Shown: positions 48,150-60,500 of the stretch, one piece after another
Numbering within the stretch: the stretch's first letter is position 1
How the letters are laid out: each line of letters opens with the position of its first letter
NCBI GenBank assembly: GCA_013399695.1
Contig: VXAU01001878.1
Coordinates: forward strand, 1 to 64,000
From: Formicarius rufipectus
Lineage: Eukaryota > Chordata > Aves > Passeriformes > Formicariidae
Direction: 5' to 3'
DNA: 64,000 nucleotides
Position numbers and translations under genes: made by a program
Notes under the pieces: generated by a model
What the model saw: the letters and a program-made list of their open reading frames with translations, nothing else
Database searches by the model: none
Told to the model about the DNA's origin: nothing

Positions 48150-49673
48150 ATGCCTCCCAACCTCACTGGCTATTACCGCTTCGTCTCCCAGGAGAACATG
48201 GACAATTACCTGCGGGCTTTAGGTAACGCCACCCTCCTCATCATGCTCCCTACTGCCAGTCGTACTCCGTTCTATGTCTAAAAAGTCGGGAAGGGAAGGA
48301 AAAGATCTGGGAACCCAACTGGTCCTTCTGTCTGAGACCATCGCATTTGCGATGTGGTGGGGGGGGCGGGTAGGAGGTACCACAGCTAGTGCCCCCTGTC
48401 TAAAAGAGTGCAGGAGCAGTGCTGGAGAGGCCCAGGTTGTCCACACATCTTCTGTCTCATTCTCCAGATATCAATGTGGTCCTGCGAAAACTGGTTTGCC
48501 TACTGAAGCCCGACAAAGAAATCATTCACACGGGAGATCACATGATCATCCGCACCATCACCTCCTTGCGGGACTATGTTATGGATTTTGACGTGGGAGT
48601 CCAGTTTGAGGAAGACTTGGGACCTGTGGATGGACGCAAGTGCCAGGTGAGAAACCCAAGCAGTGCAGTTTCACAGGAGACTGGGGGGGTGCGCTAGGAA
48701 TTTCAGGATTTGCTCAGCTTTTGATTCAAGAACCAGATGAGGGCCCAGCCCAGAGCAAACATGCTCCTGCATGTCCAGGAGTAAGTAATTCAATGAGTAA
48801 ATTACTCACAGCAAAGGAGATGATCACCACAGAGCCAGAAAACCAGTACTTTGGGACCCAGAGGATATTATCCTCTAGAGCAAAACCCTGAAAAGATGGA
48901 ATGTTGGCCCACTTGGTGGAACTCTGTTGTTGCACTTGGAAGCCAGAGGGTCATTCACCTCCTGCAGAAAGCATCAGTCCAAATGAGCTAGTAGAGACAC
49001 CGGATCTGGGACTGCATTTGAAATTGTGTGAGGGGAACTGCCACTGTCATTGCTGGAAACCTGTATTGTCGAGATCTGCTTGTTTCAGAACCGTGTCTTC
49101 CCCTCCTCCTTTTTTTATAGACAACTGTCTCCTGGGAGGGGGATCAGCTGGTGTGTGAACAGCTAGGAGAGAAGAGGAACCGAGGCTGGAGACACTGGCT
49201 GGAGGGGGACCAGCTGCACCTGGTGAGGAGGGATTTAGCACAACTTGCTAAATCCTAATTGTAGTAGGTGGGGGCAGCACAGTTCGAGTGCTGTGGGCTC
49301 GGAGCCAGCCCTTCAGCTTCCTTCCAGCTCCTCTCAGACTTCATCCCGGGCTCCGCGGGGGCAGCCACCACTTCACACAAACATCCGCCTACAGAGTTTA
49401 AAAGTTAAACTCGAATGTTAAACAGCTCAACAAAGGCGATGTCCCTTCCCTGCTCTGGAGCCAGACCAGCTGGGGGTTTGGGAGGGTCGACTGTGCAGCA
49501 GCGTGTGGCCTGCAAGCCTCCAGCCATCAGCGGGAGGGCTGGCAGGACTCCCCAGCGAAGGAAGCTGGGGAGGGAGAGAAGATCAAGCCTGAGTTCCTCT
49601 TTTACCCCTCTTTCCCCAGCGCATGACTGCTGAGGATGAGGTCTGCGTCCAGGTTTTCCAGAAGGTGAAGTGA
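48150..49673 (+). CDS. RBP5: Retinol-binding protein 5 (cellular retinol-binding protein III type)
   Basis: Small cytosolic lipocalin-type beta-barrel that carries retinol. Four exons, 48150-48222, 48468-48646, 49121-49222 and 49620-49673, give 135 aa, exactly the human length and the standard four-exon structure of the fatty-acid-binding protein family. The start MPPNLTGYYRFVSQENM matches the orthologue. The family strand FDVGVQFEEDLGPVDGRKCQ is followed by GWRHWLEGDQLHL and the end VCVQVFQKVK. The retinol-contact lysine is K41 (K40 without Met). The position that is Gln108 in CRBP-I is His here (H109 with Met, in GWRHW), as in human RBP5, which supports RBP5 over RBP1 or RBP2. The 5' end shares a GC-rich region with CLSTN3. 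Confidence 0.96.
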
Positions 49674-50117
49674 TCACTCCCCGGAGGGATGCCCGGACGG
49701 AACCCTTGCTGCCCCGTACGAAAAAGAAAACGAAACAAGACCCGAGCGAGCCGAGACACCCCCGCGCCGTAGCTGTGTGTTTTCTTGTGCCTCGCCCCCC
49801 GCCCAGCAGCGGCCGGGCCGGGGGTCACTGCGGGGCCGGGCCGGCGGGGAGCGGGAGGCGGGGAGCGGGATGGGCCGGGGCGGGGAGGGCGATGGGCCGT
49901 CGGCTCAACAGAGGCTCCTTTCAGAATAAGAGCAGTTAGGAGGAATGGTGCTGCGGCTCCACCGCTGTTTGTGCCGTCCCCGCCGCAGCCGAACTCCGCG
50001 TTGCCGGACGGGGTTGCGGGGCTAGGTGCCCGCGTGAGCAAGGGTGGCTCCTGCCCCTTCTTCGGCAGCCGCCACCTGCCGTCTTCGGGAGATGCCGCGT
50101 TGTTCTCGGCATCCCGG

Positions 50118-50480
50118 GATCATAGAATCACGGAATGGTTTGGGTTGGAAGGGACCTTGAAGATCGTTTAGTTGCAACTCCCCCACCGTGGGCAGGGACA
50201 AATTCAGGAAGAATTTCTCTAAGGAAGGGGTTGTCAGCATTAGAACACTGTCCAGGGAGGTGGTGGAATTGCCATCCCTGGACGCATTCAAGAAAGGACT
50301 GGATGTGGCACTTAGCACCATAACCAGTTGCCACCTTATCAACTAGGTCAAAAAGTTGGACTTGATGATCTTGCAAGTCTTTTCCAACATAAATTATTCT
50401 GTGACACCTTCCAGTTAGACAAGGTTGCTTAAAACCCTCTCCAACCTGACCTTGAACACTTCCAGGCATGGGGCAGCCAT
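50118..50480 (-). repeat. CR1 3' end, interrupted by another CR1
   Basis: The plus strand begins with tcatagaatcacggaatggt and continues through gggttggaagggaccttgaa to ggcagggaca (50200). It resumes at about 50405 with ccttccagttagacaaggtt and ccaacctgaccttgaacact. The outer element is a minus-strand CR1. Confidence 0.88.
50201..50404 (+). repeat. Sense-strand CR1 3' end nested in the minus-strand CR1
   Basis: aggaagaatttctctaagga, then agggaggtggtggaattgcc, atgtggcactt, and gatgatcttgcaagtctttt to the end near attattctgtga. It divides the outer CR1 cleanly between ggcagggaca and ccttccag; the outer copy reads through normally when the insert is removed. Confidence 0.85.
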
Positions 50481-53400
50481 GGGCAGAAAACAACACTTCT
50501 TCAGAGCCAAAGATACTCATGTGATGGTGTGAAATCTGAGGGCTGGAGCAACTAAACCCATGTTCACTGTGCTCCTGAGAAGATCCCACGAGTGAGAAAG
50601 GCTCAGACTCTTTTCCTGGTGTAAGAAACTGTGGCTCTCCCCTCTTGCCCCAGCACTGCTTCTGGCATTCTTGGTAGCATCTCCCCATGACCATTGTAGC
50701 TCTCCTGGTTCACTGCTATCTGCAATTGGAGACCAAAGGGCAGAACCAAAGGAGGTGAAGGCACCTGAAAGAGCCAGAACAGTGCCAAAGAGTGTCCTTT
50801 TTAATGATGACACCTGGTGGGATGAGCACAAGCCCACACGCAGTTATTTCTGAAGAATGCTTGTGGTTACCTCCCAACAAAAGGTTGAAGGGCAGGGTAT
50901 GCAAAAATGTGTCTGCTACTGACACCACAGAGAACCAAGAGGTAGGCAGATTTTGAAAATACAGGCCCTATTCAAGCTGAGAAAATGCATTTTTTCCCCT
51001 CCAGCAGCTCATTTAAAAATAGTGTTTTCTGAAGAGCTTCTTTTCGGGGAACTGCAGAGTTGAGTGCCTTGAGAAAAGCATTGCTTCATAACATGTGATA
51101 AGCAAGGGGTTGGGGAGCTGCAGCTGTGCCTACAAGGTCAACCTCTGGCTCTTCACAGTTGTCTCTGAGAACATACAAGGCAGGAGCACCCTGTCAATAT
51201 CCACAGGGCAAGAGTGCCACAATCAAACCAGTGACCAATCATAGCCATGGCATTCAGCATGTCATTTATCTGCTCTGTGCAGCCCCCAACCCATCATTCC
51301 TTCTATCACAAGGAGCCTCTACATGACCTTTGTTGTATCATGAAGTTGCAAAAGACAAAGCTTTGACTAATAGCAGCTGAAGCTCGTTCAACTGTTGCCC
51401 TCTTTGCATTCTTCCATATCACAAGAGCCCCTCTGAGCTGTTTCTGATCCCTGACACCAAGCTCGCTTCACCATATCCAGGCTGGTATCTCCAGACTAGG
51501 TGATCAACAAGTAATAACTCATTTCAGGAACAGGACCACAGGCTGGAGCCTGCATTCTGGTTGGATGGCCAGCAGCTATTGCCTTCAGGTGGTTAGCCAG
51601 ACTCTTCCACTGGCCTGCCCACGGTCCACTTAATTGTCATGTAAGCCTGTGAGGTGATACGCTGAGTAGATTGCTTCTGACTGTTTGCCAGCTGTCATAT
51701 ATCTGTGACAGCCTCTCCAGGAAGCATCTGATTGTGACAGAACCACAGATAAGAATCATACCCACTTGATGTGGTCCACATTAATAATAGTTGTAAGGAG
51801 CAGCACTTCAGCCTATCCTAGAGCTTCAGATAGTAACTACCAGCACTAATAGTTCACTGGTTTTTTCTTCCTTAATCATGCTGTAGGTGTGATGCCAAAG
51901 CCAAATGGTGACTTTACAGAACTGTACCATATTGCTGAGACACAAGCCTGTGGGAAGTGAAGATGCCAGTGCAAGGCAGGGGATGAAGTGTGATATTAGG
52001 AGGAAGCTGTCTTTGTTCATGCCCCATGATGAGTGGTAATTCTGCAGAACTGTGTCCCTCCTGGGGTATTATACTTGGGTTTATTTGTTGGTTTAGAAGA
52101 CACAGAAACAGACTACCAAGATGCTTCTCCTGCTCACCATCTCATATCAGGGGAAGACCCACTCTTGGAGTCCTGAACCTTCTTTTGGTCTAGGTCACCC
52201 TCTCCCTATCAGCCAGAGCTGCAGGAGCGGCGTGATTTGTCTGAACCATTCAGCAGCACAGACCTGACTGTGTGAAGCTCAAGCCCAATGGCTTGTGGCA
52301 GACTGTCCCCACAAGGCTCAAGCCAAGCCTTTGGGTACTCTGAGTACTCAGCCAGAGGGTTGAAGGTAGAGTTCCCTGGGAAAGCAGCTCAGTGTTTACA
52401 GGTGAGCCTGGGTATGTGATCCTTGTGTACTGTAGAGTAGGTACTGTAGCTGTAGGAGGCCAGATAGAGATGTTTCTCTCTTCTCCTTGCTTCAGGTCTG
52501 AGGATAAAGTATCCAACCTTTCTTTTCAGTGACGAAAGGGTCTGGTCTGCATGTCAGAGGATGGCTTCTGAGGCTGCAGAGCAGGGTTTTTTTCCAATTA
52601 CTTCCTGTAACACACTGTATTCAAAGCAGGGGTCTCATTCTATGAGAGGTTGTTGGCATCTTTGACCGTGCTGAAGATCTACAGTTTCTCTACTTTGCTT
52701 TGATATTTTCTGGATTTATTGTCAAGACCACTTGTAACTTGACTGAGTGAAGCAGACTGCAAACAGGTACTAGTTTTGGTGTTCTGTGTTCCTACATGTA
52801 TTCTGTGGCCCTACTTGAATTCTTCCCTTGAGCACAGAAAGGCACAGACATCCTCCTCCTGAGCCAAAACTGGTGCCTGGCTCCTAACATGAAGATTGCG
52901 CGGAGCATCTGAAGAGGAACGCCACCAGTGGGAGCACTGGAGCAGGACTAGGAATGTAGCTGTATTATCCAAACCAGGCGGGTCTACAAGACACGTGCTA
53001 GAGGTGGGCTGCTCTGGCTCACTTCCAACTAATCACTCTTGCTTCACCAGCTGAAGTAGTCTCCTGTTGTCCCAGATGATGTTGCTGGGGAAGGAGAAGG
53101 AAATGAAGACATGGGAGATGTACTTTGAAAGTGTCACAGGACACTCTCAGTAAGTGCTCCCTGGACAGAAGATCACTTGTCAAGGGCACAATGAAATGAT
53201 CAGCATCCTTACAAATGATCCTCAGGCACCTCTGTCTATCCATGCTTTGTCAGGGGACACTCTTCCCACTGTTGATCTGCACATAACACATCTCTCAAAC
53301 AGTAATTTCCAGTACTTCCTAGCTACTTTCCAGATGTGGCTTCTGAGTAAATGCTTCCCTTCTCATAGAACAGTAAGCCAGCAGAATCCACTCTGGCATG

Positions 53401-54180
53401 GCATAGCAGAGCAATGAGCCTGCCCAAGTGTATTCATCATGCAGAGGACATATCTGGACATCAGGAAGTACTGGGATAATGTCCCCTTAATCTTAAATCT
53501 GATATGTGAGGCCATATGGTGTTATTACAGAGGCATAATTACATGTTTACATGATCTTTTTCAGATAATAATTCAAAGACATCTGATGAGCATGTTCTCT
53601 AGTACACTTCCATAAATAACACAAAGACGCTTCTTGATTCTTTTTAACACTATTTTCATCTTCATTCAACATGTTTTTGTAGCTGTGAATTGCTTTCTGT
53701 GATTTCAATGCAAGACAATTGCTAACTTTTCTGAAGCCACCCACAATTCTAAGGAAAAAACACTAAAATGTTGTTTTATCTCTTACACCAAAAGTCTGAA
53801 AGCCAAGAAATTTTTAACTTCATCAAGTCGGGGACACAAAATATATGTCTTGGGCACTATGCTGTTAAAAGCCTGAAATGGATTTGTAAGTAGCTGTATT
53901 TTCTTGTTTTCCCATTAAATAGAGGGCCTTATCTATCTGTCTCATTTCTCCTGCTTGCAGAAGAAATAGCAAGAAGGGTCCTTGAAAAGGGATTTGTTCT
54001 CAGAATGCTTTTAATTCTGTAGGCTTTCTAATTTGTCTTAATATCTACTTAAGTGCCCAAGCATTCTTGCTTTCCTTGAAGAAGATCCCAGTTCCCTTCC
54101 AAAAAAAACCAACCAAACAAATTCTCAGAAGTGCTCTTCAGCAGGCCAGAACTGAGAAAACCGGGGGGGAGGCTGCCGGT
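50481..54180. other. Non-coding interval between RBP5 and C1R
   Basis: No gene is recognised. Open frames are at most about 90 codons and show no domain or splice context. In mammals the C1R paralogue C1RL lies between RBP5 and C1R; I see no trace of CUB, CCP or protease exons here. Confidence 0.55.
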
Positions 54181-54191
54181 TTGATTTATTT

Positions 54192-54237
54192 CCCCCCCCC
54201 CCCCCCCACTTTAAATGAATTTGGGGAGACTATAAAA
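54192..54237 (+). promoter_or_regulatory. Candidate C1R promoter: C16 tract and TATA box
   Basis: A run of 16 C (54192-54207) is followed by TATAAAA at 54231-54237. A start site about 30 bp later would give a first exon of about 340 nt ending at the donor at 54602. Placement is by motif only. Confidence 0.35.
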
Positions 54238-54599
54238 TTTCTGGTCTTCCTATACCAGAAAACAGCACAGAGGGATTGGGAGGGACTCCCTAGGAGGGTA
54301 TTTTCGGGGGGCACAAACCCGGAGCAGCTGCTGGATTGCAGATCAAACCCTGGAAGGGGTCTGTATCAACCTGCCAGGCTGGGGCAGCCCCCCGAGACAT
54401 CGTCGGGTCCCGTGTTCGCGGACCGGGAGCCGGCAGCAGAGGGCAGCAGGCGCCGCCGACCTGGGCCGGTGCCAGGCTGCTCACAGCCCGGCTTTCTATT
54501 CCCCGATACTGCCTCGCTCCCTCCTCCTCCTTCTCCGCCCCCCGCCTCGGCTCGGCTCCCCGCTCCGGAGCTCAGGACGGGCAGGGCGAGCGCACGGAG

Positions 54600-57500
54600 A
54601 TGTGAGTCGGGGCTCTGGGGAGGGGGATGCGCTGGCACTGCCTTGCCGGGAGGGGCCGGGGCGGGTCAGACCCTTCTAGGGAGGAGGAGAAGTCACGGGG
54701 GCTAAGCCTGCTGCTCGCTGTCCCTCCGTTAAAAACCTTACTAGCACGTAGAAGGATCCCCCTGCTTGATGTTTGCCTGAGACCTGGGCAGTGAGCTTTT
54801 TCGGAGGAGCAGAGAGGGGAAGAGGGGGAACTGCAGGATGAGACGCGGGGGGAAAAAAACCGAGTGCCAACTTTTGGAGGAGACGGAGGCGTGACAAGGT
54901 TGAGGGCTGCCCAGGAGACACTGGCAGGATTGCTCCTCAGCAAATCAAGCTTGACATCTTCAGATCCTCACCACTGATCCGAAGCTAGAAATAATCAGAA
55001 ATGACCCCCTGATCCAGGGCCAAAGGGAACCAAACTTCTGGTTCTCTGAGGCTCAGCCCCGTGCCTTCTGGGAACATGCAGACCTTGTTCAGGGAATTCA
55101 CATATGCTTCTTCACACTGCTTCCTGGGTTGATGAATTTCAAATTTCTCTGGCTGAGTCACAACGCCTTGCTGGAACCTGGGTAGCACTGGTGTCTTCAC
55201 TTCAGCTGTCCTCCTTGTTCTTGAGTGATCCAACCCGGGAGTTGGTTCTGCAACTAGGCCTCCTTTGTTTGCATTCCATTAGACAATGGACAAGTCAGTT
55301 ATGAAGTCTCCCCTGGTTTGAATGATCTCATGTCATCTCATCGTTTATGTGTCATGTTCACAGGCATGTTTCTTGTCTCCCATGGACCTTCCTCTTTTTT
55401 GGAGTGATCAGTTCCAATCCAGTCTCAGAAAAGCTTTTTGGGGAGATCAGATCCCCCGGTTATCCCAAGCCATATCCCAACAATAACATCAGCAGCTGGG
55501 ATATCCAGGTCCCAAAAGGCTATGTGGTGAAGCTAACCTTCAAATACTTTGACCTGGAGCCATCTGAGTCCTGCTTCTATGACTATGTTAAGGTACGTGC
55601 ATAGGTACCTGGGCCAAGGGGTGGATGGAGATGGGAATCTAGTGGCCACCATGTGCAATGGCTCTTCATTCACTAGGCCTCCTCTGATGCTTCCTACAAA
55701 AGAAAGGGAAGGAGCTAAAGATAGAAATGGCTGGAGCAGGTACTGGAAACTCATGGTTGGGTAATATCATGCATGGAACAGATTCAATCTTACAAGGCTG
55801 ATTTCTCCTTAACCTTAACAGATCAAAGCAGACAAGAAAAATTTGGGCCGATATTGTGGCCAGCTTGGGTCAACCACAGGCAACCACCCCAGAAGAAAGG
55901 ATTTTGTATCGAAGGGGAACAGGATGCACCTGGAATTTCACTCTGATTTCTCCAATGAAGACAATGGCACAGTGATTCCCTACAGGGGCTTCCTGGCATA
56001 TTACAAAGCTGTGGGTGAGTGAGAAATACCCTCAACATACAGAAGGAAATGCCTGTGTGGCTTCAGCCAATTTTCCTCCTTGCCAGGCAAATAAAGAGAA
56101 GCTTTAAGCAAGGATATGGATTTCTAAGTACTTCCAGCGTAGAGCTGAGAGGTTTAACACTTTCCTCTCTTTGTCGCATTTTCTATGTCTTCAGATCTGG
56201 ATGAATGTGACCCTAACAATGCTGCTGAGAATGATGAAAGGCCTCAGTGCCAGCACTTCTGTCACAACTATGTGGGTGGCTACTTCTGTTCTTGCCGCAC
56301 TGGCTACCGGCTTCAGAGTGACCACCACTCCTGCAAAGGTAAATAGAAGATTTAAAAGAGCAGAGGGTTCCAGCAAAGGAGCCCTTCACTCAGGAAGGGT
56401 GGGAGAAGTGACTTAGGGAGCAGATGATGGGGTTGCAGAAGACATGGCCCCACAATGTGACCTCTGCTTTCTTGCTCTTCACCAGTGGAGTGCAGCAGTG
56501 AGTTATTCACAGAGGTATCTGGGTACCTGAGTAGCCCTGAGTACCCCCAGCCCTATCCTGAAGATCTCCGGTGTAACTACAGCATCCGTCTGCAAAAGGG
56601 CCTGTCTATCATCCTCAAGTTCTTGGAACCCTTTGAGATTGATGAACACCAGCAAGTCCATTGTCCCTATGACCAGCTCAAGGTACTGGAGATTAGCAAG
56701 TTGTGCTTCCAACCTTGCTGCTAGACCTGAAGAGAAATTGGGGGATCGCCACTATTTAGATGAGAAATATGGGATCAGTACAAGGAGGATACTCCAGCAT
56801 GAAGACTGAGCCCCTGTCCCTCCCTCAGTGCACTTACTTACCACTGTCCTGAGGTCAGAGGCTCTGGGTCACAGGCCCCTGTGAGTGGAGAAAAAAACCA
56901 AACCCATCCTTCTTCCAGTTTAATCTCCCTTTGATTTAATCTCAGGATTTGAAGGGGTTGATAACTCTGATTGCTATGATAAGGGAGAAGCAGAGCTTGT
57001 GGTAGGTCAGTCCATTGTTCTGATTTGTCAGTGCAGACATCAGCAAAGATGGGTCAGACAACCAGCCCTATTCACTGTCATAGGCACTCTCGTGAACTTT
57101 GTCTGGATTGAAATAGGGATACTGCGACAGAGAGGCTTATATGTTTCTGTCCCTGTGATACCTGTTTTTCTTATCAGATCCAAGCACAAGGGAGAGAGAT
57201 TGGTGAATTCTGTGGCAGGGAATCACCTGGCATCATTGAAACCAACAGCAATGAGGTAGACATACTCTTCATAACCGATGAGTCGGGGTTCAGCCGTGGC
57301 TGGAAGATCCACTACACCTCAGAGAGTAAGAGATTTTCCTCCAGAGGCTACTGCAGCCTATTGGCACCATTTGTTAATCCAAATTTAACCTGTCTCTCTT
57401 TCACAGAAATACGGTGCCCACAGCCTGTCCCACGGGACCAGTTTACCATCATCAGAGACCTGCAGCCTGTGTATCAATTTCAGGACTATTTTGTTGTCAG

Positions 57501-60500
57501 CTGCAAGACTGGGTATAACCTGATGGAGGTGAGATCCCATCATCCATATTCAGGCTTCTCTTTTGTTGTGTCTTTCACCATTTAGTAAGATTTTCTTTGG
57601 AGGTTTCACTCATGACAACCTTTTTCAATTTCTGTTTCTTCCTTGCTTCCCTTGGCTTTCTTTCAGTGGTTTCTCTTTTCCTGGCTCTCCTCCTTACACA
57701 GTTACTGTTTCATGAAGCCCTGGTAGAAGACAAGAGACAAAGATCTCAAGAAACATTGGTAAACAAGGATACCTCTTTGGAAGGATATGAAGTCAGACTC
57801 AAAGCAAAAGATGTTACCTGCCTCCCTTGCCATCCTATTGCCAGGACTGGGGAGCACCCTAGACTTGTCATGGTTTTATGGTTGCTGGCTGCTGGTATCT
57901 TGACCTGTATCAAACACAGGATAGAAGGAAGGCAGCAAAGGGAAAAGACAGAAACTGGAACAGAGGGGCAAATATTGGACAGCAGTGAAAAGATGGGCAG
58001 ATAGAATAGTATGATGTGGGAAAGGGAATGAAAGGTTCTGTACAACCAACAGTTGTTTTCTCTCCCATGCAGGGCAACCGAAAGCTGCTGTCCTTCACTG
58101 CTGTCTGCCAGGCTGATGGGACATGGCATCAATCCATGCCCCACTGTGAAAGTGAGTGATCTGAGAATGGGGATTATGTTACCTGCTGTGGCTTTCCACC
58201 TCGAGGAACATGGAGGGTTCAGCCCCTCTGACTCAATTTGTCCGTGCCATAGACTCATGGACGTGCTGGCTAGAAGGACCTGTGGAGGTCCACTGTTGAC
58301 TTACAGTTTTCCACTTGCAAATATTAAATGCTTTCTCTCCCCTTAGAAAAATGCATAAAATATCACTTAAAATTTGCTATAATGTTGGAACATATGAAAG
58401 TAAAAGATCCCAGTTTGGGATCTGTTTTAGAACAACCTCTCTCTGCCAACTCTTCCAACTGGTCCTCCACATCATGGTGGCCGCAATGTGAGTCGAGCCT
58501 AGACCTGCAGGCAGCAGAACTTTTTTTGATTCATCTCTTTTTGTTTGTTTTTTTTCCCTTTTTAACTTTTTTGTAGTTGTGAACTGTGGCAGCCCTAAAA
58601 TCCTGACCAATGGGGCATTCAGCTATGTTAACGATCTTGCAAGCAATGAGTACCAGTCAGCAATCTCATACCGATGCAATGAGCCGTATTATCACATCGT
58701 CACTGGAACAGGCGGTGGTGAGTCCCAATCCCACACAGACACTGAAACCTGTTTGTGAAAAGCCCTCTTAGAAGTGTCTCTTCTCCCCAGTCTTAGGGCT
58801 TTTCTTCAGTGAAGACTCAACAGTATTTCCTTGACTGCAGATATCTCCCGAGGCTTGTTTTCTCAGCCTATTCCCACCCTGCTTCATTCCCAGAGTCCAT
58901 TACATCTCTCTTCCATGCTCTCCTCAGTTGTAGTCATGACTCATTCTTTTTTAGTGGATTTCATTCTTTCACTGAAATTTGAGGCATGGTGTTCAAGAAT
59001 CATCAATATTCAAAAAACTCACCACATCAGTCAAAGCTGCTACATATGCAAATAAATAAACTCACACTTCACTGAAACACTGTTCAGATATTTGGAATAT
59101 TTTCAGCTGCAGAGATGTCTGAGAGCTAAACAATATCTTACAGAAAAACCTATTTTTATGCAATTTTTATGCAGAAAAATTGTCATCATTCAAAACCATT
59201 CACATGCTTTCTTTTTACACCCAAGTCATGACTTGCTGATGCAGGACCTTTGATTCCAAGAACAGCATAAGAGTTCATGATTTCCTTGCCTTGGTTGCTC
59301 ATTTAGCCTCAACCAAAAGAAAAAAATAAAAAGGTGGTCAATTGTTAAACTGAATCAGTTTTCTGGATGCAGTTGCCAGCATGCACACATAGTTGTGCAG
59401 CATGCTGGAGAGAGATGACTTGCTACCACTGGGGCCAGGAACCAGGAGCTAAGGAGTACTTTGACTTGATAATAATAATGAATTTGACCATTTTTGCGTC
59501 TGGGTTTAGCTCCTTCATATAGAGTCAGAGCTCAGTCTCACCAGAAAAAAAATCAGGAGCAAGTAAATGCCAGCACCAGACAAATTCTGATGGGGAGTCA
59601 TTGCAATGTAGTCAATTCTGAAAGAGAGAAGCAAACACTTTCTTAGAAGCGTTTACTTCTGAGTTAAGACAAATTGTACAAAAATTATTTTTAGTCATCA
59701 GAACAAATTTTCTAAGAAAAGAAAGAATGTTGGAGGTAGTGGAGTTTGTGTTGAGAGGTGACATGCAAGTTTAGCCAACCTGCAACATTGGCTCAGAAAT
59801 AGATACTGAGCGTGTACAGTCACTGACTCATCTTGTTCCCATTTCTGGGACAAACCACCTTGTCCTACTCCCTGCAAACTACAGGGACCAGAAACTTGAA
59901 TCTAAAATCCACATCTTTACTTCCCATTTCCTTGGAGTAAATTAGGACAAACAATTCCCCATATACATGTGGATTGTATGAAGTTAAGACTTCACTCAGG
60001 TGGCCCTTCAAGCTTTTCTTCTACAGAAGCAGTGCCTGAACTTTATTGGTGCCCTGGAACTGAAGTGCTTAAAGACACACAGATGGAAACATTCCATACC
60101 ACGGGCAGTGTTTCCCAGGAAAGGATGCTTTGGCATGGAAGGGCTGAGTGCAGCATGTGGGAAGAGAGTAACCCCTTGAAAACTATTCTGTTCTATACCA
60201 TTATCTTCGGTTTTCTCACCCTAGACCCTGCAGGCCTGGGTCTCATTTTCTTCCCTCTCATCCTACAGACAGATTCACCTGTTCTCCCGAGGGAACCTGG
60301 CTGGATCAAGATGGCCAGGCGAGGATTCCCACCTGTTTGCCAGGTCAGTATGAACTCTTACTTTGTGTGATGTTTACTGTCTCATGCTTACAATCAGTAC
60401 AAAACTGGAACAACATGCAGGAAGGGGAGTGATTATAATGGTATCAGTGAGGGACAACAGGGCAGGGAAGTCTATCCAGGAAGCTAAAATAAGGTGAAAT

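Noticed and set aside
54067..54705. 212-codon frame at the start of C1R
   Set aside because: It passes through a poly-C run and the exon 1 donor. GC-rich composition explains its length and it does not join in frame with the CUB1 exon.
55347..55363. The in-frame ATG at 55347 as the C1R start
   Set aside because: It lies in the intron just upstream of a good acceptor (tgttcacag) and would need unspliced sequence. The AT|G junction start gives a cleaner signal peptide. Kept as the alternative.
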